Below, piece after piece: positions 33,262-40,896 of a stretch of 52,587 nucleotides of DNA. Every line of letters starts with the position of its first letter. Positions within the stretch are counted from its first letter, which is position 1. The stretch comes from Anthropogastromicrobium sp052273485 (GTDB lineage: Bacteria > Bacillota > Clostridia > Lachnospirales > Lachnospiraceae): the NCBI GenBank assembly GCA_052273485.1, contig DAVZID010000015.1, forward strand, positions 1 through 52,587, in the 5' to 3' direction. Both the position numbers and the translations under genes were made by a program. The notes beneath the pieces are model-generated. The model made no database searches. It had not been told where the DNA came from and was given only the letters and a program-made list of their open reading frames with translations.

Positions 33262-34227
33262 ATGCAGGCATATTTATTTGTACATTTTAGAGAAAAGACG
33301 ACTCCGGATGGTGAGCAGGTTTACTTTGGTCTCAGTAGGGACGGCTTTCACTGGGAGGAGGTAAACGGTGGCACACCGGTACTTTGGGCGTACTATGGCG
33401 ATAAGGGTGTGCGCGATTTTACTGTGACACGATGCACCAATCCACAGACCGGAAAGGAAAAATTTGTTATTTTGGCAACAGATTTAAGCTTGTCTTATGG
33501 AATGCGCGGACAGTATCATCATTCATGGGATGAGATCGGCCACAATGGAAGCAAGTGTCTTTCAATCTGGGAGTCCGACGATCTTGTAAACTGGACCGAG
33601 CAGCGCCTTGCAAAGATCGGAGATGAGCAGTTTGGCTGTTTGTGGGCACCAGATGTCATCTACGATAAGAAGGCAGATGATTATGTCGTTCATTGGTCTT
33701 CCTCTCATGCAAGAAACAACTACGGCGATAAAGCAATCTTTTACAGCCGCACCAAGGATTTCAAGGAGTTTAGCAAGCCAGAGATTTTATATGAGTGGGA
33801 AGGTCATGATATCATCGACTCTGCTCTCTATGAGGAAGATGGAAGCTATTACCTGTTTGTAAAATGTTCTCGTAATCCAGGCCGCATTCTGCTTCTTCGA
33901 GCGGATGAGATCACTGGACCGTACACCAGAATTCCAGCGTTTGACAAGAGCATGGAGGCAATCGAGGAAGGTAAGTACGAGGCGGCGACCGCTGTTAAGT
34001 TAGAGGATGGCAGATGGTGTTTATTCTTAGACTACTATGGTGTGCCGGGCGCAGGTCAAGGCTATGTGCCGTTTGTCGCAGACAGTCTTGCAAGCGGAGC
34101 ATTTGTCAGAAGCGACGCGGCATTTTCATTCCCATATGGCTTCAAGCACGGAACCATTCTTAAAATTTCCATGGAGGAGTATCAGCGTATCAAGGACCAT
34201 GACTGGTCGGATAAGGGCTGGCAGTAA
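33262..34227 (+). CDS. GH43-like five-bladed beta-propeller glycosidase
   Basis: 321 residues without signal peptide, so cytoplasmic. The segment GCLWAPDVIYDKKADDYVVHWSS-type pattern (WAPD), HDIIDSALYEEDGSYYLFVK (the conserved Asp/Glu blade) and EAATAVKLEDGRW (candidate acid Glu) match GH43-type arabinosidase and xylosidase proteins. It likely cleaves imported arabino- or xylo-oligosaccharides, perhaps those brought in by the preceding transporter. It has AAGGAGG upstream and its own promoter. azlC follows after 8 bp, probably by read-through. Specificity is uncertain. Confidence 0.85.
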   Translation: MQAYLFVHFREKTTPDGEQVYFGLSRDGFHWEEVNGGTPVLWAYYGDKGVRDFTVTRCTNPQTGKEKFVILATDLSLSYGMRGQYHHSWDEIGHNGSKCLSIWESDDLVNWTEQRLAKIGDEQFGCLWAPDVIYDKKADDYVVHWSSSHARNNYGDKAIFYSRTKDFKEFSKPEILYEWEGHDIIDSALYEEDGSYYLFVKCSRNPGRILLLRADEITGPYTRIPAFDKSMEAIEEGKYEAATAVKLEDGRWCLFLDYYGVPGAGQGYVPFVADSLASGAFVRSDAAFSFPYGFKHGTILKISMEEYQRIKDHDWSDKGWQ

Positions 34228-34235
34228 GTAGTACA

Positions 34236-34970
34236 ATGAGTAACAAAAAAGCATTCAGCAAGGGGATGTATGACAGCATCCCCATTGCACTTGCCTATTT
34301 TGCAGTTGCATTTTCACTTGGAATTATGGCAAGAAAAGCAGGACTAACCCCGTTTCAGGGTTTTCTATCAAGTATGCTTAACCATGCATCAGCAGGTGAG
34401 TATGCAGAATTTACTGTAATAGAGGCAGGTGCGCCTTACATTGAGATGGCACTCGTCATCCTTATAACAAACGCAAGATATCTTTTGATGAGCTGTGCGT
34501 TAAGCCAGCGTTTTGCACCGAACGCACCGCTAATTCACCGCGTGCTAGTCGGCTTTGGTATCACCGACGAGATCTTTGGAATCTCCATCGCAAGACCTGG
34601 AAATGTGAATCCCTTCTATACATATGGAGCAATGGCGCTCGCACTGCCGGCATGGTCGTCTGCGACAGCAATTGGAATCGTCGCGGGAAATATCCTGCCG
34701 GCTTCTGTTGTCAATGCGCTTAGTGTTGCGCTGTATGGAATGTTTTTGGCGATTGTCATTCCGCCGACAAAAAAAAATAAGGTCTTAGGCGGTGTTGTTT
34801 TGATTAGCTTTGTGTTAAGTGGTCTGTTTAATTGGCTTCCGATTACCGCAAAACTTTCCGCAAGCATGAGAACGATCATTTTAACAATTGTGATCGCGGG
34901 AGGAGCAGCCATTTTATTCCCAGTTAAGGACGAAACGCAGGAAGGAGAGACAAGAAACGATGCAGCATAA
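34236..34970 (+). CDS. azlC: AzlC family branched-chain amino acid exporter, large subunit
   Basis: Membrane protein of 244 residues. Family signature at the N-terminus: IPIALAYFAVAFSLGIMARKAG, then LNHASAGEYAEF. About six to eight hydrophobic helices. With AzlD it exports leucine analogues or branched-chain amino acids in characterised bacteria. The ribosome site is weak, and the gene begins 8 bp after the GH43-like stop, so it may depend on read-through. It overlaps azlD by 11 bp. Confidence 0.92.
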   Translation: MSNKKAFSKGMYDSIPIALAYFAVAFSLGIMARKAGLTPFQGFLSSMLNHASAGEYAEFTVIEAGAPYIEMALVILITNARYLLMSCALSQRFAPNAPLIHRVLVGFGITDEIFGISIARPGNVNPFYTYGAMALALPAWSSATAIGIVAGNILPASVVNALSVALYGMFLAIVIPPTKKNKVLGGVVLISFVLSGLFNWLPITAKLSASMRTIILTIVIAGGAAILFPVKDETQEGETRNDAA

Positions 34971-35265
34971 TATTTATCTGTATATCCTAGTGTCTGCGCT
35001 TGTATCCTTTGCCGTGCGCGCGGTGCCGCTGACACTGATTCGAAAGAAAATTGAAAATCCATTTTTAAAGTCATTTTTATTCTATGTGCCCTATGTAACG
35101 CTGTCGGTCATGACCTTTCCGGCGATCATCGAGGCGACAGATGTTCCAGTGGCCGGTGTGCTAGCGCTTGCCGCCGGTATCGTTGCTGCCAGAAAGGGCG
35201 TCAGCATGTTTTTAGTGGCGGTAATCTGCTGTGTAATTGTGTTTGCGGCGCAGATGTTGATCTGA
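34960..35265 (+). CDS. azlD: AzlD family branched-chain amino acid exporter, small subunit
   Basis: 101 residues, three to four helices. Typical AzlD pattern: VSFAVRAVPLTLIRKKIENPFLKSFLFYVPYV. The start lies within azlC (11-bp overlap, GGAAGGAGAG upstream), indicating coupled translation to match the AzlC partner. An IS3-family remnant begins immediately after its stop codon; the protein appears complete. Confidence 0.92.
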   Translation: MQHNIYLYILVSALVSFAVRAVPLTLIRKKIENPFLKSFLFYVPYVTLSVMTFPAIIEATDVPVAGVLALAAGIVAARKGVSMFLVAVICCVIVFAAQMLI

Positions 35266-35522
35266 AGAAGCTCTCTTTCCTTTTGGGCCTCTTCCAGTTC
35301 TTTGCGTAAACGGCGATTCTCCTTCATAAGATCCATTTCGTTTGGTTCTTCTGGATTGGCTTCGGCTTTTGTCTGGCATTCTTTACTAAATTCTCTACAC
35401 CACTTTGACTGGCTAGCTTTTGATACACCATACTCATCTGTGATGCTCTTGTAGGTGCGTCCTTCTTCTTCATGAAGACGAACTATTTTCTTCTTAAATT
35501 CATCTGTGTAATTCTGTGACAT
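35266..35522 (-). pseudogene. Truncated IS3-family transposase OrfA
   Basis: About 85 residues of a helix-turn-helix transposase subunit: MSQNYTDEFKKKIVRLHEE, then YGVSKASQSKWCREF, and the leucine-zipper start (LMKENRRLRKELEEAQKERELL). It reads off its end at the azlD boundary, where the frame runs on through antisense azlD for another 58 meaningless codons. The ATG at 35522 has AGAGG 8 nt upstream. Without OrfB it cannot transpose. Confidence 0.85.
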
Positions 35523-35576
35523 AATGAGTACCTCTTTCTTTTGTTTCATTATACATCATTAGCCACTACCGTTACA
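35266..35576 (-). mobile_element. IS3-family element remnant
   Basis: The left end of an IS3-like element: a terminal-type sequence TGTAACGGTAGTGGCT (35576 to 35561, minus strand) followed by the start of OrfA. The element is cut at about 35266, directly after the azlD stop. OrfB and the right end are missing. A second inverted repeat is not seen nearby. Confidence 0.7.
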
Positions 35577-35620
35577 ACTATAGTATACCACGTTAATTAT
35601 AATCAAAACAAACCCTAGCC

Positions 35621-35649
35621 TTGACAGGCTTTTTAACGTCATATATAAT
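35621..35649 (+). promoter_or_regulatory. Consensus promoter of the oligopeptide transporter operon
   Basis: TTGACA (35621-35626), 17-bp spacer, TATAAT (35644-35649): a full consensus sigma-A promoter, 80 bp before the binding-protein ATG. Strong expression is expected. Confidence 0.92.
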
Positions 35650-35729
35650 AGAATTGGTAGTGACTTATCAAGATTTAGTTGAAGGAATCAATCCTTAATT
35701 GAACAACAGGAAAGCAGGAGGAATGAAAT

Positions 35730-38225
35730 ATGAGAAAGGTAGCATTATCTTTGATGCTGGCTGCATCCATGGCTGCAAGCACACTTGGCAGCACCGCAGC
35801 TTTCGCATCGGACGCAACTACAACCACAACGGAGTCTGAGAGCTATACGTATCGCTATGCGCTTGCAGATTTCCCAACAAACTGGAGTGTTCATGACAAT
35901 CAGACACAGACCGATAGTGAGCTGATGCAGTATCTGACTGCAGGCTTCTACGGCTTCGATTTTAACGAGGATAGAGACGGTTATCAGATGGTTCCGCTTG
36001 TTGCAACGAGCGATCCGGAAGATGTAACCGCTGAGTACAAGGATCAGTATGGCTTAGACGGTGACGAGGCGCTGGCATGGAAGATTACCATTCGTGACGA
36101 CTTAAAGTGGGATGACGGTACACCGATCACCGCTTCTGATTTTGTAAAGTCTGCGGAGCTTTTATTAAACCCGAAGGCACAGCATCATCGTGCAGATATG
36201 CTGTACTCTGGAAATCTGGTTTTAAAGAACGCAAAGAACTTTTTGTACGCAGGACAGCACGCATACGCAGATACTTTGATTTCTGCTGATATGGGTGATG
36301 ACGAGTACATCGATCCGTCCGCATTTGAGAAGAATGAGGATGGCGTTTACGTTGTAGATGGTCATGATCTGGCAGTTAGCTTAAATGACTGCGCAACATG
36401 GGGCTCCGATGGTCTGTCTGACTATTATGCAATGGATGATTATAAGTCCGCATTTATGAAGGATGATGTTGACCTGTATGAGACTGTTTTAGCGGCAAAT
36501 GCAAATGATGATGGCTATGTTCCGGTAACCGATGAGGTTGTTGAGGCACTTGAGCACATCGTTGCAAATCTTCACGGATATGCAACCGTAGACGATTACG
36601 CAGCAGAAGGCGGCGACTACGCTTATAAAGAGTGGGAAGAGATGGTATATAAGGGTACAGAGTATCCAGAGATGTCAATCGATGAAGTTGGTATCTTTGC
36701 TCCGTCCGATACTGAACTCGTTTTAGTCCTTGAAAAGCCATTAAAGGGCTTCTACTTAAAGTACTCCCTGACCGATTCCTGGTTAGTAAAGGAAGATCTG
36801 TATAAGAGCTGTGAGTCTGAGAGCAACGGCGTTTACAATAACACTTACGGTACTTCCGCAGAGACCACTGCTTCCTTTGGACCTTACAAGCTGACATCTT
36901 ATCAGGCTGATAAGGAGTACGTTCTGGATAAGAACGAGTACTACTTTGGAAATGTTGACGGTCAGTATCAGACCACAAACATCGTTGTTAGCTGCGTAAA
37001 AGAGCCGTCAACAAGACTTGAGATGTTCTTAAGCGGCGAGCTTGACAGCTATGGCTTGACAAAGGATGATATCGAGACCTACGGTTCCAGTGATTACGCA
37101 TATTATACCGTTGGTGAGAGTACCTTCTTCATGGCAATGAATCCAGGTGTAGAGGGACTTGAGGCAGCACAGAAGGCTGCTGGTGATAACATCAACAAGA
37201 CAATCCTTAGCTTACAGTCCTTCCGTGAGGCACTTTGCTATTCACTTGACCGTGATGCGTTCAATGCAGCAGTTAACCCATTAAGCTCTGCAGCATTTGG
37301 TCTTTATTCAAACAGCATCATCTCTGATCCGGAAGAGGGTCTTGCTTACCGTGATACTGAGGAAGCAAAGAATGTTTTAGCAAACTTCTGGGGTCTGGGC
37401 GATGACATCGGTGATGGAAAGATGTACGCAACCGTTGATGATGCAGTAGACAGCATCACAGGCTACAACTTAGAGATGGCTCAGGAGCGTTTTAACGAGG
37501 CATATGATGAGGCAATCGCACAGGGACTGATGGATGAGGATGATGTTGTTGAGATCAAGATCGGTATCCCGAACAGTGAGAGCAACTTCTACAGCAAGGG
37601 CAATGAGTTCCTTGTAAACTGCTATACAGAGGCTGTAAAGGGCACTTCTCTGGAAGGAAAGCTGACCTTTACGTTAGACGATACCCTTGGAAATGGCTAT
37701 AGTGAGGCACTTAGAAGCCAGCAGGTAGATCTGCTGTTTGGTGTAGGCTGGACAGGTGCTGCACTTGATCCGTACAGCTTAATGGAAGCTTATACATCAA
37801 GCGAGTATCAGTATGACCCATCATGGGATACAAAGTCTGCTGATGTAGATATCACATTGACAGATGGCGTTACCTACACTGCAACTGCATGGGATTGGAC
37901 CGAGGCAATGATGGGTGAGACCATTACCATCACCGCTGAGGATGGCACTACAAAGGACTTTTCCGCAGGTTCCGCAGATGACAACAGCGAAGATCGTTTT
38001 GAGGTATTAGTTGCTCTTGAGAACGCTGTTCTTGAAAACTATGACTTAATCCCGATGTTCGATGATTGCTCCGCAGCATTAAAGAGCATGAAGGTTGAGT
38101 ATGGTTCTGAGGATTACTACTACGGTATTGGCCGCGGTGGTGTTCAGTACATGACCTACGATTACAGCGATGCGGATTGGGATGCATTTGTATCCGATCA
38201 GGGTGGAAAGTTAAACTACAACTAA
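35730..38225 (+). CDS. Oversized oligopeptide-binding protein (SBP_bac_5 family)
   Basis: 831 residues, against about 540-600 for typical OppA proteins. Signal peptide ends near STAAFA-SDA; there is no lipobox Cys, so it is predicted to be secreted rather than lipid-anchored. Family motifs include WKITIRDDLKWDDGTPITASDF and LCYSLDRDAFN. The extra length is spread through Asp- and Tyr-rich insertions (for example around DYYAMDDYKSAFMKDDVDLYETV, residues 230-310, and DAVDSITGYNLEMAQERF). The ribosome site is AGGAGG. It is followed by a strong hairpin and the permease genes. Ligand probably peptides; unusual size suggests a special substrate. Confidence 0.9.
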   Translation: MRKVALSLMLAASMAASTLGSTAAFASDATTTTTESESYTYRYALADFPTNWSVHDNQTQTDSELMQYLTAGFYGFDFNEDRDGYQMVPLVATSDPEDVTAEYKDQYGLDGDEALAWKITIRDDLKWDDGTPITASDFVKSAELLLNPKAQHHRADMLYSGNLVLKNAKNFLYAGQHAYADTLISADMGDDEYIDPSAFEKNEDGVYVVDGHDLAVSLNDCATWGSDGLSDYYAMDDYKSAFMKDDVDLYETVLAANANDDGYVPVTDEVVEALEHIVANLHGYATVDDYAAEGGDYAYKEWEEMVYKGTEYPEMSIDEVGIFAPSDTELVLVLEKPLKGFYLKYSLTDSWLVKEDLYKSCESESNGVYNNTYGTSAETTASFGPYKLTSYQADKEYVLDKNEYYFGNVDGQYQTTNIVVSCVKEPSTRLEMFLSGELDSYGLTKDDIETYGSSDYAYYTVGESTFFMAMNPGVEGLEAAQKAAGDNINKTILSLQSFREALCYSLDRDAFNAAVNPLSSAAFGLYSNSIISDPEEGLAYRDTEEAKNVLANFWGLGDDIGDGKMYATVDDAVDSITGYNLEMAQERFNEAYDEAIAQGLMDEDDVVEIKIGIPNSESNFYSKGNEFLVNCYTEAVKGTSLEGKLTFTLDDTLGNGYSEALRSQQVDLLFGVGWTGAALDPYSLMEAYTSSEYQYDPSWDTKSADVDITLTDGVTYTATAWDWTEAMMGETITITAEDGTTKDFSAGSADDNSEDRFEVLVALENAVLENYDLIPMFDDCSAALKSMKVEYGSEDYYYGIGRGGVQYMTYDYSDADWDAFVSDQGGKLNYN

Positions 38226-38286
38226 AGCAAACATTCACAGCAATCAATTTTGCAGGGCTTTGAATCGTTACACTTGAGAAAGCTTT

Positions 38287-38323
38287 GACAGGAAAGGGGG
38301 CGGCTTGCCGCCCCCTTCCTGTC
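38287..38323 (+). other. Intercistronic hairpin after the peptide-binding protein
   Basis: GC-rich 17-bp stem (38287-38304 with 38307-38323, one bulged A and a TT loop). There is no T-run after it. It probably stabilises the binding-protein mRNA and lowers downstream expression, as at 29998-30023. Confidence 0.8.
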
Positions 38324-38393
38324 ACCTTTGGGGAAAAAATTAGAAAAAGAGTAAAATCGTAAAAGTAAACACGAAAACAAACGGAGGACAACG

Positions 38394-39344
38394 ATGGTTA
38401 AGTACGTACTAAAGCGTATCGCGCTGATGGTTTTTGTCTTCTTCACAATTCTGACAGTATGCTTTGTACTTGTAAAGCTGCTGCCACTTGTGGATGCCAA
38501 GCAGTTTGGCAAGGACATGAACCTTATTCAGCAGCGAAGAGAAGCGTTAGGCTATAACAAGCCGATTCTGATACAGTATCTGATTTTCTTAAAACGAAGT
38601 GTATTTGGCGGAGACTGGGGAATCAGTGAGGCGCTGTACCGCAGCCAGGATGTATGGAAGGTATTTACAACAAAGCTTCCAGCAACCCTGATGGTAAACA
38701 TCTATTCCATGATTTTGGCAATTCCGAGCGGACTGCTGCTTGGTATTTTTGCTGCATTAAAGAAAAACAAGTGGCAGGATTATGTAATCTCCACACTTGT
38801 CATGGTATTTATTTCCGTTCCATCTTATGTATATGCACTGTTAATTCAGTATCTGTTATGTTATAAACTTCAGTGGTTCCCACTGCAGATGAATAGTGGA
38901 ACAAACTATTTCACGTTCTCAATGTTTCGATCGGTCGTACCGGCTGTGCTCGCACTTGCATTTGGAAGTATTGCAAGTTTAGCGAGATATGTGCGTGCCG
39001 AGCTTTCTGAGGTATTGACAAGCGACTTTATGCTGCTTGCAAGAACGAAGGGCCTGACCCGCTCTCAGGCGACGGTTCGCCATGCAATGCGCAATTCCAT
39101 GGTTCCGGTATTCCCGATGATCTTAGGTGAGTTTGTCGGCATCTTAGGTGGTTCTCTTATCATCGAGACAATCTTTGGTGTGCCGGGTGTTGGTCAGCTG
39201 TATTTAAATTCCATCACGGCGCGCGACTACAACTTCTTCATGCTGCTGTCTGCATTCTATACATTGATCGGACTCGTATCCGGACTGGTAGTTGATATCA
39301 GCTACGGCTTTATCGATCCGAGAATCCGAATGGGGGAACGATAA
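38394..39344 (+). CDS. oppB: Oligopeptide ABC permease OppB
   Basis: 316 residues, six helices, standard size. N-terminal RIALMVFVFFTILTVCFVLVKL helix; EAA-type loop LARTKGLTRSQATVRHAMRNSM, followed by the GGSLIIETIFGVPGVGQLY motif diagnostic of OppB/DppB. CGGAGGAC ribosome site. It partners the enlarged OppC immediately downstream (1-bp gap). It is the only membrane or binding component of the system that is not enlarged. Confidence 0.93.
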   Translation: MVKYVLKRIALMVFVFFTILTVCFVLVKLLPLVDAKQFGKDMNLIQQRREALGYNKPILIQYLIFLKRSVFGGDWGISEALYRSQDVWKVFTTKLPATLMVNIYSMILAIPSGLLLGIFAALKKNKWQDYVISTLVMVFISVPSYVYALLIQYLLCYKLQWFPLQMNSGTNYFTFSMFRSVVPAVLALAFGSIASLARYVRAELSEVLTSDFMLLARTKGLTRSQATVRHAMRNSMVPVFPMILGEFVGILGGSLIIETIFGVPGVGQLYLNSITARDYNFFMLLSAFYTLIGLVSGLVVDISYGFIDPRIRMGER

Positions 39345-39345
39345 A

Positions 39346-40890
39346 ATGGCACGTAAAAAGATTGATTATACCAATATTCCAAAAGAAAAATTTGAATTTT
39401 TCGACCGCAGCGAGGCCATCCATGATAAGAAGCTTGAGACAAAGCCAGTCGGCTATTTTAAGGATGCCATGATGCGTTTTTGCCGCAATAAAAGTTCACT
39501 GACAGCGGCGATTATCATCGCGTTGTTGCTCGCATTTGCACTGATTGTTCCGATTGTATCGAACAACAATTATACGAATGCAAAGACCGATACCACATAT
39601 CTTCAGTACGGAAAGCTGCTGCCAAAGTCCAGACTGTTTGCCTGGGCTGGCTGGGATGGCGCAAAAAGAGAGACCATCAGCAGTGATATGTACGCATATT
39701 ATGAGGCGATGGAGACTGAGCGCGGCATGAACGCGATCACAAAGGTCTACAAGGCCGATTATGAGGATCCTTCCAGCACATCAAACAGCACGTTCTATGA
39801 TGTGAGAGTGGATTCCTATGCAAAGATTGGTATGCTGAATCTGACGCTGACAAAGGCGGAGTATGAGGCAATTCAGAGCTGGCAGGATGAAAATCAGGTT
39901 CAGGTGATCTATCCGGCTGTTGACAGTAAATCGATTCAGGCACCGAATCTGCGCTCCGATCCAAACATCTGGTATAAGTGTACGAATAAGGGTGCACCGA
40001 AGCTGGATAAGGATGGAAACATCGATCCGATCTACCTGACAAAGGGAAGCGATGGCGATTACCACAGCCTGCGTATTGCCGGCGATGACGGTTCTTACCG
40101 CTATGCGACGGTGACCGGTTCTTCTAGTTCTATGTCCTTTAAGGTGCGTGTGGATTCCTTAACCTACTTTAAGTATCGTTATGGTCACGATCCGGTCTTT
40201 TTATTTGGAACAAATGCTTATGGACAGGATATCCTTACCAGAATGGCAGAGGGTGCAAGATTTAGTCTTTTGTTTGCACTTGTCATCTCTGCAATCAATC
40301 TGATTATCGGTGCTGTTTATGGTGCGATCGAGGGCTTCTACGGCGGTGCAGTCGATTTGATCATGGAGCGTATTGCAGATATCTTAAACGATGTTCCGTT
40401 TATCGTTGTTACCTCCCTGTTCCAGCTGCATTTGGCAAGCAAGGTCGGTGTCGTTCCGTCCCTTTTGTTTGCGTTTGTTCTGACCGGATGGATCGGTATG
40501 GCAAGCCAGACACGTATGCAGTTTTATCGCTATAAGAATCAGGAGTATATCCTTGCAGCCCGCACACTTGGCGCAAAGGATAGCCGACTGATGTTCAAGC
40601 ATATTTTCCCGAATGCGATCGGAACATTGATCACGGGTGCCGTGCTTACGATCCCGAGTGTTATTTACTCGGAGTCCAACATGACTTATCTGGGAATTGT
40701 AAATCTGGATTCTTCCAATATGACATCACTTGGTACGATGTTGTCACAGGGTACCTCGATGCTTACGACCTATCCACATATTATTTTATTCCCGGCAATT
40801 TATATTTCCCTGCTGATGATTTCCTTCAACCTGTTTGGAAACGGACTGCGGGATGCCTTTAACCCATCCCTGAGAGGAACGGAGGAGTAA
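39346..40890 (+). CDS. oppC: Oligopeptide ABC permease OppC with a large extracellular insert
   Basis: 514 residues, against about 300 for ordinary OppC. A cytoplasmic N-terminal tail leads to helix 1 (SLTAAIIIALLLAFALIV, about residues 45-65). Then comes an insert of about 200 residues, predicted outside the membrane (through KVYKADYEDPSS, LTKAEYEAIQSWQDE and IYLTKGSDGDYHS). The usual FGTNAYGQDILTRMAEGARFS and remaining five helices follow, with the EAA loop AARTLGAKDSRLMFKHIFPNAI. The ATG at 39346 was chosen over 39292, which lies inside oppB; GGGGGAA precedes it. Confidence 0.9.
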   Translation: MARKKIDYTNIPKEKFEFFDRSEAIHDKKLETKPVGYFKDAMMRFCRNKSSLTAAIIIALLLAFALIVPIVSNNNYTNAKTDTTYLQYGKLLPKSRLFAWAGWDGAKRETISSDMYAYYEAMETERGMNAITKVYKADYEDPSSTSNSTFYDVRVDSYAKIGMLNLTLTKAEYEAIQSWQDENQVQVIYPAVDSKSIQAPNLRSDPNIWYKCTNKGAPKLDKDGNIDPIYLTKGSDGDYHSLRIAGDDGSYRYATVTGSSSSMSFKVRVDSLTYFKYRYGHDPVFLFGTNAYGQDILTRMAEGARFSLLFALVISAINLIIGAVYGAIEGFYGGAVDLIMERIADILNDVPFIVVTSLFQLHLASKVGVVPSLLFAFVLTGWIGMASQTRMQFYRYKNQEYILAARTLGAKDSRLMFKHIFPNAIGTLITGAVLTIPSVIYSESNMTYLGIVNLDSSNMTSLGTMLSQGTSMLTTYPHIILFPAIYISLLMISFNLFGNGLRDAFNPSLRGTEE

Positions 40891-40896
40891 TTTAGA

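Noticed and set aside
35091..35265. Transposase OrfA continuing through azlD antisense
   Set aside because: Similarity to OrfA stops at the azlD stop codon; the remainder is only the complement of azlD.
36454..36978. Minus-strand 174-codon frame in the peptide-binding protein gene
   Set aside because: Arg/Ser/His-rich shadow of a well supported gene, no ribosome site.
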